From contig JAZBQD010000014.1 of assembly GCA_036583965.1 (NCBI GenBank), positions 38,364,990 to 38,428,989 on the forward strand: 64,000 nt of DNA, given 5' to 3'. The notes below the pieces were generated by a model. The model saw only the letters and a program-made list of their open reading frames with translations, did not search any database and was not told the DNA's origin. Each line of letters opens with the position of its first letter. Within the stretch, counting starts at the first letter, position 1. The DNA comes from Prunella strophiata. Taxonomy: Eukaryota; Chordata; Aves; Passeriformes; Prunellidae. Below are positions 49,201 to 62,503 of this stretch, one piece after another. The position numbers were made by a program, and so were the translations under genes.

Positions 49201-52124
49201 TGCTGATGGAAGGTGTGTTTGTTGTATCTTTCAGCTCAGATATAGAGGGGGAAACTCCTGTGTTTTCCAACATGAAACTTACAGCTATATCTGAAGCCCA
49301 CTGCAAATAATAACTTTCCCTCAATCTCATAGTTTTTCTAAAATAAATGGCCAAGAATAGTGTCTCAAAGGCTCCTATTTTCGCAGCAAGTATTTCTGTT
49401 ATCTATCTTCCCAGTCACAAATACAATAAAATGTACTAAGTGAAGACTGGTTTCAAGGATACTGAGCCATTTTGAAGCAAAGGAAGACTAACATCAATTG
49501 AGAAAAGTCATAGAGGAGAACAATCAGTGATGTACAATTCTCTCAGAGATAAGAAGCATTCCTGCCTGAAGTGGAAGTGAGCATTGCTCAGGATGGCCCT
49601 TGCCAAGTTCTTTCAGTGGCAGTCATCAGACAAAGAGAGAAATTTTAGATTTTATTTCCTTGGGAGAGAGGTGGAAGTTGTGATTGCATTTGTTCATTTA
49701 CCAGTATGGATAATATCAATGGAAGTGATACAAGAACCCAGACAGATACAGATGGAGATCAGAAGCACAGCTGGATACCTGACACAAACAAATGCTTCTG
49801 AACAGTACAATTGCTGATCTTTTGAGTCAATACTCTGAGGAAAGGGACAGCTGAACAGTGACAAAGGAAGGAAACATTTCTAGCACCACTGAAACATCCT
49901 TCTCTAACTTTCATATCCCACCTGATGAAGGCCTCTGAACTAGTAAATCACCCTGTGCCAACTTAAGGCTTTTCCTGCTCAGGAAATCGTTATGCCTGTT
50001 ATGTTATGTCAGGTAGATTGTTATGTTCAGCCAGGTGGATCATCACAGTTATTTTGAAAGTCAGCTTAACTCGATGGTTAGACTTTCGGGACTGCAAGAA
50101 GTGACTCATCATTCCATCCATTTGTGTTTCCAGTTACAGGCAATCAACAGATATGGGACACTAACAACCAGCTGAGCAGAACGACCCAGTCACAGGAAAA
50201 CAGAAAGATGCTTATCCATAGTGGTTTCCTTCACAAAGGGATTTGCTCCTTGCTTTTAGGTTAAGCATTTGTTCTTATAGTGAGTGACAGCAGCATTCAG
50301 AAATCACCTGCAGTACAGAGGAGGTGAAGAGAAGGGGCTGCACCTTGCCTTTCACTGCCCTGGATATAGCTGCCCTAATCCTCTGTGTGGCACTGTGTCC
50401 TGCCAGAGACAGCTTACCCAGGATCCATCCATCTGCCCACATCTGTTGACTCCAAAGGGTGAGCCCCCACTGTGGGAGAGGTGGCTCTTGAGCAGCAGAG
50501 AACCCTGCCACAGAGTGTGCAAGTGCATCTCTGTGGTACACACCCATGGGTGAGAGCTACTAATTATTCCTGGAGCTCAAAGACCCAGGATGTAAGCCCG
50601 TGGCATGACTCACCCTCTGCATCCACCCACTTCCTAGCCCTGCCGTGCATTCATTCCACAGGTCTGGCTGCTAACAACTGCATTGGATCCTTGCTAAATA
50701 TCCATAAACCAAAGATAAACACCTGCTTGCCTGCCATGACGCACGTGCTGGAGACCTGTGGATGGAGAGGGCAGTGTTTACTGAGTGCTTTAGTGCATCA
50801 CAGCCTCTGTTTTGAGGCAGGGAGATCCAGAATCCCCAGATTCCCCGTGTCAGCCAATGCTGTTCATGTTCCAGACAGAGACACACTTGTTTGGCAACAG
50901 TATGAAAAATTTCAGGACAGTCTCTGGGTATATATTGCATATTTACAAACTGCACTAATGATTGTTTATCTATACACACAATATGCATCCGGTTATTCAC
51001 AGAGCACTGTGTGATTTGAAGAAAAACCTAATTAATGGGAAAAAGCATCATTTTCTGTGCTGTATTCCTCAGCAGCAGCTCAAACAGAAAGAAAGTGGAT
51101 GACTTCTCTTAAGGAAAAGAAAACATTAACAATACTCCTTTGATACTGACTTATGCCAAGTCAAAGGCCAGCAACTGAGATAACTCCCTTTGAAGCTGTG
51201 GTGTCTCCTCATTGTTTTGCTGTATTTACCTTCTGGTTTTTAGAAAAACTCCATGCTGATATAGCAGTATGCACATGAAATGTTGGTCAAGTAGTGGTTT
51301 TAGAACAAAACCAGTTTTCCATCATAAAGCTGTAGCATCTGTTATGAGTAGAGGGACAAAGAGAGTCCAATAAGAAAGCAGGAACTTCTCCTGTGGTGGT
51401 TCTGGACCCAGGAGTTAATCATTGCACTTCCAAGAGTGGATGGGAAGTACCACAATTTCCAGTCATTTCCAAATTACTGTAATTCTGTATGCCTCAGGAG
51501 GCAGGTTTTCCTGCATTACCTAACCTGGGCTGTGCATTTCTGCCTGCAGGAGGCTGAGCTTCTTGGCATTGCAGGCTTGGGTCACAATGTCATCATGGAA
51601 ATACTGCTCAGACAGTACTGTTATCAAATCATATGCTCATTAGGAGGTTTTTTTTAAAAATGAAGAATGAAGAAAACACAAAAATAGGCAAATCTTATCA
51701 AAGATCACTAATGGCTATAAAGCAAGTACATATGTGGATGTGTGTGTATACCTTCAAAAGATAAAAACATATAAATCTCTATGGATTCACCAAGTATCTT
51801 GCATGGAGCAGCTAGATAGCACTAGACAATTCTAAACAAAGGCAGATAGGGGTTTTCTTGGAGAAAGAGTGTTCAGTCATATTCATGTGTAGAGAGAAGC
51901 TGACCAGCCCCAGAAGAAAAACAAGGAATAGTATCTGCCTTGAGCTGCATCAGGTTTTCCAGGCTCTGCCATGCTCACCTGCCTACAGGGCTGGAGAGTG
52001 AAGCTGTGGCAGAATGGGTCTAACACTGCAGTGCTGCAGAGGGCCAGGGCAATGGGTTCAGGCATTCAAAACCCACAGACTGATCATGGAGCTCCAACAC
52101 TCTCCTTTTTTCCTAGTTCAGATG
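46262..52124. other. Unique noncoding stretch
   Basis: The longest open frame in the window (180 codons, 50472-51014 plus) lies here but has no domain, no good Kozak context and opposing frames on the other strand. Other unassigned frames fall at 46348-46655, 47053-47438, 48006-48976 and 49584-49817. A two-run G patch lies at 48601-48614. No interspersed repeat was recognised. Confidence 0.5.
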
Positions 52125-52209
52125 AAAAAACCAAAAAACCCCAACCAAACAAAAAAAACCACACAAAACAAAACCAAACAAACAAAAAAAACCCCACCAA
52201 AACAAAAAA
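52125..52209. repeat. A/C-only low-complexity tract
   Basis: About 85 nt of A interrupted by C, with no G or T until the final bases. It is the same composition and strand polarity as the longer tract at 27.1 kb. Confidence 0.93.
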
Positions 52210-54407
52210 TATCAACCCCTCCATGGGTCATCTAGTGCCAAACTTCTATCTTTCTCTGGATGCACTGAGGAAATAAATTTCTGCAAGGGGATTTAACTGA
52301 ATTCCCTCCCTCAGCCTTCCTGATGGTGATTTGGCCCCACAAGCTTTTCCTGGCGATTACATAGATGAGTGACTTGTAGATGAGTGGGAAGTTGGGGAAT
52401 CCTGGTTCCATGTTTAGCTATTGACTCAGTATCAGATCATAGAGGAATCACCTTGATCTTCACAAGACAGCACTTAGCCTAGGTAGGCAATGGAAAGAAA
52501 ACCACAAAACATTGCTCTTTGCTGAAAACACAGAAACCTGCTTTACTGGGTGAAGAATAGCTGTCACATTTCAGTTAAAGCATGGTTCATCAGACACATC
52601 AGACTGCTACCACAGTAAATCCTTTATGAATTTAATAATTTAGGAGGGTCTCTCTTGTCCTGTGGTCACTAGATGTAAGGGAGAGGGGTCATTTGTTTAC
52701 AATGAGGAAAGTGTGCTAATTGCAAATTAAAATCTTCCTGTTCCTAACACTACTATCTGACTTTCCTATTTGGGCATTTCAAACACAAGGTGTATCTTTT
52801 GCTCATTTCTTGATTACATGAAAATAAGGGAAAAGAAAAAATAACCACCACAACTAAGTTGTTTACATTATGGCTACCACAATTGCATTTAAATGCAATA
52901 CACTTTTGCTGATTAGTTTGCATGAGACTGAAACAAAAGGGTAAATAAACATTTTACAAGGGCTTTATTTTGCTCTGTTGTAATTGGTGCTTATCAGAAC
53001 TATTGTGGTGGAGGTATACGTCAGCTAAATTGCTTTTCTTTTTACTGAAAAAAAAATTAGGGAAATGTAATTTATTTCTGTACAAGACCCTCTAAAGATA
53101 GCACAGTCTGAGAGTTTCCATCAAGAGTCAAGTGGATTCAAACACATTTGGGCATTCCAGCAGCCCCCTCCCACATTTAAGCTGCTATTCCCATGTGTCT
53201 GTTACTAAATATAGCAGCAGCCCTTCAGACTGGCAGGAGAGGTGCTGATCCAGGCTCCTGGGGCTTGCTCCACACACTCCTAATATGGTTGAGCGCTGCA
53301 GCCAAGCAAACAGCTCAGGAAGGACTCCAGAGGGTAAACTGGGACCACAGGATGATCCCTCCCCATGCCATGGGAAACTGAGCAGCAGCAGCAGGCACAG
53401 AGAAGCTGTGACTTAACCTTTTGGTGTCCTGGCTCCAGATCAGCTGTCAGCGAAGCCGAGTGGCTTGTCACGAAGGGCACGGCTGTGCAGTACCGAGTGA
53501 CGCCAACCTCCAGTTGACACCGCACTCAGAATTCCCACTTGGCCCCTCCATCTCTCACAGCAGCCAAACAGGTTACAGAAACATCTGGCTAGGGCAAGAA
53601 GGGACCAAATGCAGACAATGTGCATTGTGGATATGTTTTAGGCTCATAAATGGACATGTAAAGCAACACGGGGGTCATTTTAGTCATGCTCCCCCCCTAG
53701 TTTTACTGAGCAAGATAAAGCTTGTATGGAGTACTGGCATGTGCATCTCTGCAGGGTATTGTGCCATGGAGCCATGGGGATAGAGCCCAAGAGATTATGA
53801 CAGAGAGCAAGAGCTGATTTCATCTACAACTATTTGCCAATATTTGTATAATTAATTTAAAAACCTTTCCTGTTTGATTCTATGAGTTTTGCAGGAGTCC
53901 CTGAAAACACAGATCCTGAAAATCAACCAGCAGAGCTACATGGAAAAATTTGCCTCCCTGCAGAATGTCAACAGGTTTGCACAAAAAGAAGCTACAAATG
54001 TGGCACAGGCCTTTTTCTGCCCCTCAGCCTCACAATGACTATTTTTGCTTCAAAGTCTCAAGCATCTCTATCTTATTAAACACCTCTGCTCCTTTCACCA
54101 CCATTCTGTAAACACCGTGATACTCTGAGAATATATAATTTGGGACTTTGAGCTGCAGGCTATGCTTTTCCAAACCATAAAAGCACCCTCTGGGCACGAA
54201 ACAGAAGTGTTCATTTAGACACCTCCAGCTCTTTGCAGGTTTATAAGGACATATACATTATAAATCTGTGCTGCACAAGGGCCAGATGAAACAGAATTCA
54301 TTATGGAAAAGGCATGGTGAAGGAAACTTGAAGGCAGCAACAAAGTGTAACCAGTGTAACCAGTACAAAAGTGCAGAAGAGAAGAAGGAAAAATTTCTTT
54401 GACACAA
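52210..54407. other. Unique noncoding stretch
   Basis: AT-rich sequence from 52.6 to 53.1 kb (part of 52900-53040 resembles conserved-element sequence) gives way to a GC-richer patch. Seven CpG fall in about 72 nt at 53451-53522. Frames on both strands across 53193-53783 are unassigned. Confidence 0.5.
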
Positions 54408-54455
54408 AATGTACTGTTTAGAAGTGTATACAGTACACTTCTTTTACAGTACATT
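54408..54455. repeat. Two-step 19-bp imperfect hairpin
   Basis: The outer arms 54408-54417 and 54446-54455 (10 bp) and inner arms 54420-54428 and 54434-54442 (9 bp) are each perfectly complementary. A 2/3-nt internal loop separates them and the terminal loop is 5 nt (54429-54433). This is a compact stem-loop of 48 nt. It is shorter than canonical pre-miRNAs, and the flanking bases do not extend the stem. Confidence 0.88.
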
Positions 54456-54778
54456 GCATCCATTCTTAAATGGTCATGAAAACCACTCCTTGCTTTTTAC
54501 TGATGGGAGGAAGAGGAAACAATGCATAGAAAATCAAACTAATTATTAAGATTGGAAGGTAGGAGACCAAACATCCCAAATTCTAAAATCCTTAGGATAC
54601 AGGTCATCTCTAGCAGGGTCTAATGCTCAGGGAAGCTTTACATTTTGAAAATATTTCTTTTTGGCTGCTGTGGGTGGATAAGCTCCTGTAACTCCAGTAG
54701 GTAAAGGCAGATGGAAAATCCCTGCAGGAACTTCTTGCAATGTGTTAAAACTCCACTGAAGCTTATAGAGGAGGCTTC
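54456..54778. other. Short noncoding stretch
   Basis: Nothing recognisable besides an unassigned minus-strand frame that runs into the T28 tract. Confidence 0.6.
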
Positions 54779-54806
54779 TTTTTTTTTTTTTTTTTTTTTT
54801 TTTTTT
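54779..54806. repeat. T28 homopolymer
   Basis: An uninterrupted run of 28 T. With the A29 run at 55601-55629 it brackets about 794 nt in inverted orientation. Confidence 0.95.
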
Positions 54807-55569
54807 GGTCTGTGTTTCATTTCCATTTTCAGTGATGCATGAAGGAAGCTAAAACTGTAAATAAATTCAGGTTCCTGCTCCTCAGGTTCCCTCAATACTG
54901 CAAGTGACAACTACATATTATTTATAGCCAGAACAAGCCAGTAGCTACTGTGTGTTTCTAGCACTATAAATTGAATAAACAGATTGTCCTACACCACCTT
55001 GTTAAGCCCCAGTGCAGCAAACTCCTCTTTATACATTGATCTAACCTACCAGCTAGTGTTCATCTACAATAAATCAAAAGTGTGATCTAAAATATCTGTC
55101 TTTATAAGGCAAACAGTAGTGGGCAACCAGAAAAAAGGTACAGATTGGAGGTATTGCTCTGAAATACTGTACCAGTGGCTCTTGAAAATGCTCATTGAGG
55201 GAAGATAATCATCTCATCTTCTTCAATCTACTTTAGGTATGCATTTAGGCAATTCAGAGCTCAAGAGTATGAGCATCCCCTCACACTGGAGGGGTTTGTT
55301 AATCCCCATCTCAGCTGACTTGTGCTGTACGTCATTAATCTTTCGATTAAAATGCCTATTTACTCAGGAAAACTTAAATTATGTGAATCTATCAAAACTG
55401 TACATATAATACATAATTTCATCTCAAAAAAATCTTCATTCTGGTTTTTGAATGTTTGAATTCTTCAGATGAGATCTCCACAAACACAAAAAAATCAATT
55501 CAACCTTTTGGAATGTTTAAGCAGAAATGCTGAGGTTCCAAGCACTTCTTTTCATTCTTTCTTTCCCAA

Positions 55570-55600
55570 AATAAAAGTTAGGCGATTATACTACAAAAGG

Positions 55601-55629
<29 letters not shown>
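55570..55629 (+). other. Retrocopy-like 3' end: AATAAA plus A29
   Basis: AATAAA at 55570-55575 is followed 25 nt later by an uninterrupted A29 (55601-55629), the spacing expected of a polyadenylated transcript copied into DNA. A 7-nt word GAGGGAA directly after the A-run (55630-55636) also occurs at 55197-55203, a possible but weak target-site duplication that would delimit a roughly 426-nt insert. No parent gene was recognised in the upstream sequence. It could be a 3'-UTR fragment of a processed pseudogene or coincidence. Confidence 0.35.
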
Positions 55630-55633
<4 letters not shown>

Positions 55634-58600
55634 GAAAGCAGGAGCAAAAAATACTTAAACCTAAACAAACAAAAATGAAGAAATAAGGTGATGGTGCCAA
55701 ATCCAAGCTTTCTGTAGAAAAGCAAAAAGTCTGCTATAACTGTTTCCATGTCCCATACTTAGGTTGGTAAGTGCCTCAGATTGTAAGTGGAAGCTGCCCA
55801 AATGCCACAGCAAAGTTGATGAGGTAGAGTAGGTAGAATGGATTTCAGATTTCAGAAACAGCTAGAAAAAAAATGAGATATTGCTGATGCCCTCATCATG
55901 GCCTGGCAGCCCCTAGATTCTCTCCTAGAGGAAGCCTCACCCAGCTTGTCACAGGCAGCTGCCAGGGCAGCACCTTGTAATACTCCAACCTGAAAATGAG
56001 ACCAAGAAAAATCAGGGTCCCTCCTGTTGCTTGAGGTGTTGTGTAGGAAAATACTGCCTGGAATGTTCATTAGCTGGGAATCTGAAAGACAGCAGATTCT
56101 GGTAAATACTAAAAAATGGCCAAACTCATTGGCAAGGGTGGTCACAGCTGGGCTGTGACAGTGCACTCACAATTTGCAACTGCATCTTGGGTTGGTTGTC
56201 TTGCCCATCTCCTCACACCTTGCACCTCACACCTCCTCTTGCCAGGTTGTTTGCCAGCTGATTCTCATCCAGACATCTGTCTTGGCCAGGTTCAGGAAAA
56301 AAAGGGAAATTATACCATCTGGATCTGCTTAAAAAAAGCCACGGAGCAGAATGTCACCAGCCCAGTGATGGCACAGCAGCCAAACCACAGCTGCCATGGG
56401 AGCACTCAGCAGGAGCTGTGACAGAGCGGGTCTGGTGGCACGCACCTCCAAGTTTACTGACAAGGGAAAAGCTGAGCTAATGATCAATTCTTGCCAGATC
56501 CTGTCAGTAGAGGAATTGTGACTCTCTGATCAGCTTCATTCAAAGTTGTTGGCAGATGAAGCAAAGTTAGCAACGACATTTTGACTTAATCTATCACTTG
56601 TAGCAAGAAGACCTGCTCAAAGAGCAGTAACACCTCTACATCCTTAATGTGATTGGGGGAGTACAGAAGCAGCAGCTGAGCCCTGAGCAGTGCTCTGGTT
56701 TCACAGCCTCTCTCGAGCAGGAAGCCTTGTGCTAAGAAAAGAGAGCAATTAGGGACTGATCAAGACATTTTAAGTAGAGGTGAAGAGAGGGGTTGCTTAA
56801 GCATGCTTCTGTAGACATCTGCAGTTCTCACCCACAGCAGACCAAGGTGTTCACAGCTATCTCTTTCTCTCCAATGTACTCACCTACAGCCCCCAGTTTC
56901 CCTCACCCCTCCATATCCAACAAAAAGCAGATCTTGGCCCCAGCACAGGCAGAGAAGCACACAGCTGGGCACAGCCTAAGCACCTGATGTTTCACCCACC
57001 TTCCCAAGCTCTTCAGCCTGCTACATCAAGGTTGGGTTGGGAAGCTCTCCATGAGGCCATTGCAAGAAAGATGAGCACTGGGCTGTTGTTAGTGCAACTG
57101 ATGAATATTTTGACCTTTTAATTCCATTTCATCTCTACATCTGAGACATAAAAGGCATCCTGCAGAGGAGTTCCTGGTGGAGAAAAGAATTGAATATACA
57201 AACTCCTACATTCATGCATTTGAATGTACTTGCTGGCTTTTTCCACACCAGAGACATGCTGTCCTTGAAAATTACAGTGATTCATCTCAATTCAATCTAC
57301 ACACAGACATTTTAAACCCACTCATTTGCCCTCCATCATACAGACACTTGCAATCACATTATAATTCTTCAAAACATAGAGTGCTCCTTGGTTCTTTCTG
57401 GCCTCCTGGCTTACCTCTTAGAAATTTTATGTTCTCTAATATTAGGTGAATGGTGTATTTTGTCCCTTTCACTTTTAAATCCTGAAGTTCAATTGCAGCA
57501 ATATAATCTAAATTAAAAAAAAAAAATATATATTTGTATGGACTTTCTTACACTGTCACAGAAAGCATGCCTTGATCAGTCTTGGATGTGAGAAAAGGTC
57601 CTGCCACATGGATGTGGAGCTTGGCAAATAACTTTTATACATCAGAGACTTATAGAGAGTGTAAGGGCAAATGAGCCACATTGGATATAAAGCCATCTGT
57701 TGTTCCAGACAAGAAGGATTTGACCATTATCAGCCTGTATAATCTCCCAGGGATATATGTTTAGGATGCCTTAGTCCCTCAGTTATTCTGAGTCTGGAAG
57801 ATTTTTCATTTTTAAAAAAATGCTTCTTCTACCCCTTCATATTATCTGAGACTTCTTACAAGCATAGAAAAGCACATCAATACTGGGATAAAATTCCTCC
57901 ATTTATCCATGAGGCAGGATACTGTGATCCTCATCATCTCAGCTCTGCACTGTCTGGAGGACCATGGAGCACAAGGAAGGCTGTGGAACTTGCCCAAGGT
58001 GATGGCCAAGCTCCTTCTGTGGCTGCCCTTGCAGGACACTCCCTCTCAGGGCACGAGGCACATCTGGACACACACCAGGAGACCCCACACCACAGCTGGC
58101 AGTGTGCTGGAGAGGGACGGGTGCTTGGAGGGTCACTGGGAAGGTGGCACTAAGGCCCTCCAGTAAGAGCCAGGCTTTGCTGCTCTCAAGGAAAACACTT
58201 CCTGTTAGGCAGACATGACATCTTGTTCTCTCTAGAGATGCCTCCCAAGAATTGCCTTCCTGGAATATAAAGATTAGGCATATTTTTGAACAAAGAGGAC
58301 AATTACACCAACTAAAGGAAACACACATGCTGCCAGATAGCTCAAACACAGTGCAAACAAAGAGTGAAGCTTATCAATGCATTATTCATAATCTGCAGAG
58401 TGTAATGAGAGGTTGTTCAGTCTGGCCAGTGAAAGGCATGGAGAAATCCAGTTAGAGTCCTGAAAAGTTCAGGTGAAGGTTCATGAGGCAGCAAGAGAAG
58501 AGAAAGGAGATAGCATGGTGGCTAAGGAGGCTTTAGGCTGCAGGTTTAGTTATGTGATGGCTGAGTGAGGAAAGGAAGTGCTTTAACCAGTTCTCAGCAC

Positions 58601-60355
58601 TATTCCAACACAGGTTTTACTTCCTTCCCCAAAACTATTTCGGACCAAAATGAACTTTCTATTAACTACAACATCTCTTGCTCCTTCCACTTCTCAAATC
58701 CCTGAAGTTCATTGACAGCCATGAATGTCACTTTGATTATACCTCCATTTCTGAGTAATGCCTACCCTAGAATATGTGTGTTCTAGGGACTTTAGTTGCT
58801 CCACCATGTCTCTGCCCTCCCTGTGGTATCTGGTTTCACATCCTGCACAAGCAGATCAGGTTCCTTTGTTTTGTTTCCAAGGTGCCTGGATGTTTATGTG
58901 TGCAAATATTTCCGTTGGTTCTTTGTGATCAGCACTGAATTTGGGCAATGAAAACTCAGTTGACATGGAAAACTGTTAATTTAATTTTCAAGTATGAGAT
59001 GTGATTGATGAGGATAGATAATCCTGCAAGAACAAAAAAAAGGTGCCAGTTTGTCTTGTTACCATCTTAGGGATAAGTAGTTTCCTACACTTACAGCTGG
59101 CGGCTGGCAGTCTCGCCTCTGGAACTCACAAATGTACAGAAATCCAACGTATTTACTTCAAGGCTCAGTGGGGGAAGGCCAGGCTGACAAGCACAAAACC
59201 TTATTCCAAATTACTTCAATTTCAGGCTTCAGGGCCATGAATGGAGTTGTTTGGGGAGTTGTATATAAAGTACATGTATGAGGAACTGATCTGTGAGTGC
59301 ACGTCTGTGGGCAGTGCTGTATCTTCACTCATTTAACAACTGACAAACCTTTCAGAGGTTGAAGTCTTCCAATTTACACTTAGCTAAACAGAAATGTAAG
59401 CCTGAACAGGTCTTTTCTGGTCTGTCTTTATAGATAGTGACAAAATGAAACCTTTCCCTCTTTTACTATCACTAATAAAACACTACAATCATCATGCTAT
59501 TTTTTATGCATGTGCTCATTTTACAGCTGCATGACATTTTTATGAGAGGACTCAGTGACACCCACACGTTGATCCAGGGCAGGGAAAGCATGGCACCAAG
59601 CAGTGCACATTTACTTTCCCATGCCTACCAAAATGTTTCATTTTTGTAATAGAAAAAACAGCCATGGAGATCAGGAAGCAACAGCCTGACCTGCTCAGAC
59701 TTTCACCCTCTGGACTCCAGCCTAAACTGTAAGACATTCATTACTGAGCTGGGGCAGGTCCCCTTCCCCCACACCCACAGTGCCATCCACTTCAAAGCCT
59801 TCCTGGTGGTGAAGCCTATCACAGCAGCTGGCTGGACAAGGCACCTTCCACACTGGAGTGACTTATAAAGTTATTTTGTGACAAAAAGCAGCAGATCAGC
59901 TTTGTCTCTCTCATGGATTTTGATGCACACTGTCTTCAAATGGACCCTGCTTTTTTATTAAAAGGAAGTGCAGAAGTGTATTCTTTTTGCTGTAAGGACT
60001 CCTTTCTGCATTCCTGTGGTTAGAGGGAACACAAGTGCATAGCACACAGCTGTTATGTACAGCTGATATGATGCATGGCTATTTGTATGAGGAGCTGAGA
60101 CTCAGGGAATTTACTTACTGTTTGTTTGATGATAGGAAAGGTGATTTAAAGTTGTTCCCCTTTTGTAATCAAGGCAGTCGCCTTTGACATCAAAAATTAT
60201 AACAGGAGCCTGCTGCAAAAGCTTGGATTTGCATACATACATTAATTAAATCCAATCCCAGTGAAAACCTGTCATCTTGGTACATTGCACATAAAGACAA
60301 CCTCAGACCCACAAGCAAAAAGCTCCTCCCTCTCAGCAGGTTTAATACGTTCTTT
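55630..60355. other. Unique noncoding stretch
   Basis: Unassigned frames on both strands at 55852-56421, 57177-57449, 57842-58455, 59043-59240 and 59552-59737. A short A12-(TA)n run lies at about 57515-57533. No interspersed repeat was recognised. Confidence 0.5.
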
Positions 60356-61047
60356 ACAACCAAGATAACAAAGGACTCCTCCAGGGAAGCCCACCTGGGC
60401 TGGCCCTGGCAGAAAAGCAAGGATGCTCTTCCTGGCAGAGAGGCTGGAAAGGCAGCCCAGCACTGGGAGCTCTGCAAATGGCTCTCTGATTTCCTCTGAA
60501 AAGCTGAGGGCTGCTCCTCAAATCCAATACCAAGCACGTGCAAAGCCCTGTGCAAACAGAGCTCCCAGGGCAGTTATGTGCATCACTGGGGGCTGGCTCC
60601 AACACAGGGCAAGGACAAGCTGGCCTGGCTCAGCTGCTGCCGAGGCTGTGAGCCCGGGTGACTCCACTCCCTCTTGGCCCAGGAAACCAGCACCACACCG
60701 TGCTCCTGCTGGGGCTGTCGGAAAAGCAAAGAAACCACTGTCCTTGGCAGTGCTGGGAAACCTGGAAATGTGCACCCTGGGGACTCAGACCTGACAACAA
60801 ACACCCTCCAGTTGTCTGTAGAGTATTGCTGCATTGCATTGGTAATAGCGCAAGCAGAGGCAAAAAAAAGAGTTGGAAGAAGAAAAAAGCAGTGGCTGGA
60901 AAGATTTTTCTGACAAAGAAAGACAAGGACAAATGTTTTTCTTACTTACGGCAAGCTTTTCTGCATGAAATTTCATTTTCAGACTTTTTAAAGTCCCCTT
61001 CAAAAGTAAACCTTATCATGGCTGTTGTTATATATAAAAAAAGATAA
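60356..61047. other. GC-richer patch with overlapping chance ORFs
   Basis: Seven or more frames of 60-129 codons overlap on both strands over 60354-61047. No domain is visible. A lysine-rich run in one plus frame reflects an A-rich patch at 60860-60900. Not called as coding. Confidence 0.45.
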
Positions 61048-62503
61048 ATATATAAAATTTTGGCTTATGCTCCCAGACCTATACAACTTTCATGACCATC
61101 ACAACTAACTTTTGCTTCAGAAGGAAAGTAAATAATACAACTGACATTTATTAGGGTGAGCTTGAAAGTGACTTTAATAAAAGTGACTTTGAGATAAGCT
61201 TAAGGCATTGGTATAAATGCCAGTGATGCAGCTGAATGAAAAATAAAGCAATTTGGGATTTTTGCTTATTTTATTCTTCTCCCTGAAAAGAACTTGTATC
61301 AATACAGAGCTCTTCAATACCAAGATAGAGACATGATATTTATCAGATGCAATAATAATTACCTCTTACCATAAGTAAAAATCTCAAGGTAAGCAAAGGC
61401 TCTAAGAACATTATTTTAAACCTGTGTTTTAATAGATTAATTAGTATAAGTCCATGGCAGCCCGGGTGAATTGTTTCTTTAAGCAGCAAAGGTAAATTGT
61501 TTCTTAAACCAGAAGTTTTACCTTTATTGGGTTCTATTTTAAATGTACATCCTCGTGTGCTTTTCACAAACCTATTAAAACTGTCCAGACTACAGTCTGT
61601 TAGATATAAACCTATTCAAATTTTTCTCCACCGACTATGTAATCTGTCCATTTACACAAAAAAAAAGTGGGCAAAAGCAACTTATATTGCTACCAAATCC
61701 ACTAGCTGCCAGAACAAAAAAAAAAACAAAAAACTGAGTTATTCAATGAAGATTGCCTCAGGAGGTGAGAGGTGGAGTGGAAAAACTGTATTGCAGGAGG
61801 TATCTTCTAGATGGCAAAAGGTCAAACTTAAATTAAAACTTAGTTAAACATAAACCAGAGTCCAGGATCACATAGGAGAAGAAGAAGGAGAGTATTTTAC
61901 TAGAAGGTTTTAACTATATTTTAGCCAGACCAAGATGGCATGAAGGTGAAAATGCAAGGACTGATTGAAGAGATGGATTACTAGTGATAACTGTGGGTAT
62001 GTGATAGTACAAAACTAGGAATAGTCAGTGAAGGATAACAATATTCAAATATCCTTGAGAATGTCCCACAACTAGCTGGAATACGTGTCATACCTTAGGC
62101 CAGGATATTTGATGGGTCCTCACCAATCACTCAGTCCCAGACTTCATGTGGACTCCAGGCTCTCAAGCCTGTGAGTCACACAGGTCTTTGGGGAAGGAGG
62201 ACATGGACTCACAGGTACAAAAAGGATTCTTCTATTAGTACAATTCTCTTCCAGATTTTCATAAAGAGCATTTAGGATGCTGATAGATATTGCTGAGACC
62301 CTAGTAAAGTGAGCACACAGACACAGTGCTTTGAACCAATCCTTTTTCTTGGACCAGTCCTTAACTTCTTGGACACCTGGTTTCCCTAAAATAATGCAGG
62401 GCAATAACCTTTCCTTTCCTATTTTGCAGAGCTGTCCTTTCAACAAACTGTTTTGGGACAGTTTGGGACAAGATTTCAGACACAGCAGCATGTATTGAGG
62501 ACA
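61048..62503. other. AT-rich noncoding stretch
   Basis: A-rich runs lie at about 61651-61668 and 61716-61733. Unassigned frames at 61343-61567 (minus), 61497-61847 (plus) and 62144-62599 (minus, 151 codons) carry no recognised domain. Confidence 0.5.

Noticed and set aside
50472..51014. Longest open frame in the window (180 codons, plus)
   Set aside because: No domain, signal peptide, good initiation context or recognised family. Other frames on both strands are open over the same bases, as expected by chance in a stop-poor patch.
54408..54455. Calling the hairpin a miRNA gene
   Set aside because: The stem-loop is only 48 nt and the flanks do not pair. There is no expression evidence, so it is listed only as a structure.
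60354..61047. Cluster of long overlapping frames
   Set aside because: Same pattern of opposing overlapping frames in GC-richer sequence. No recognisable protein.
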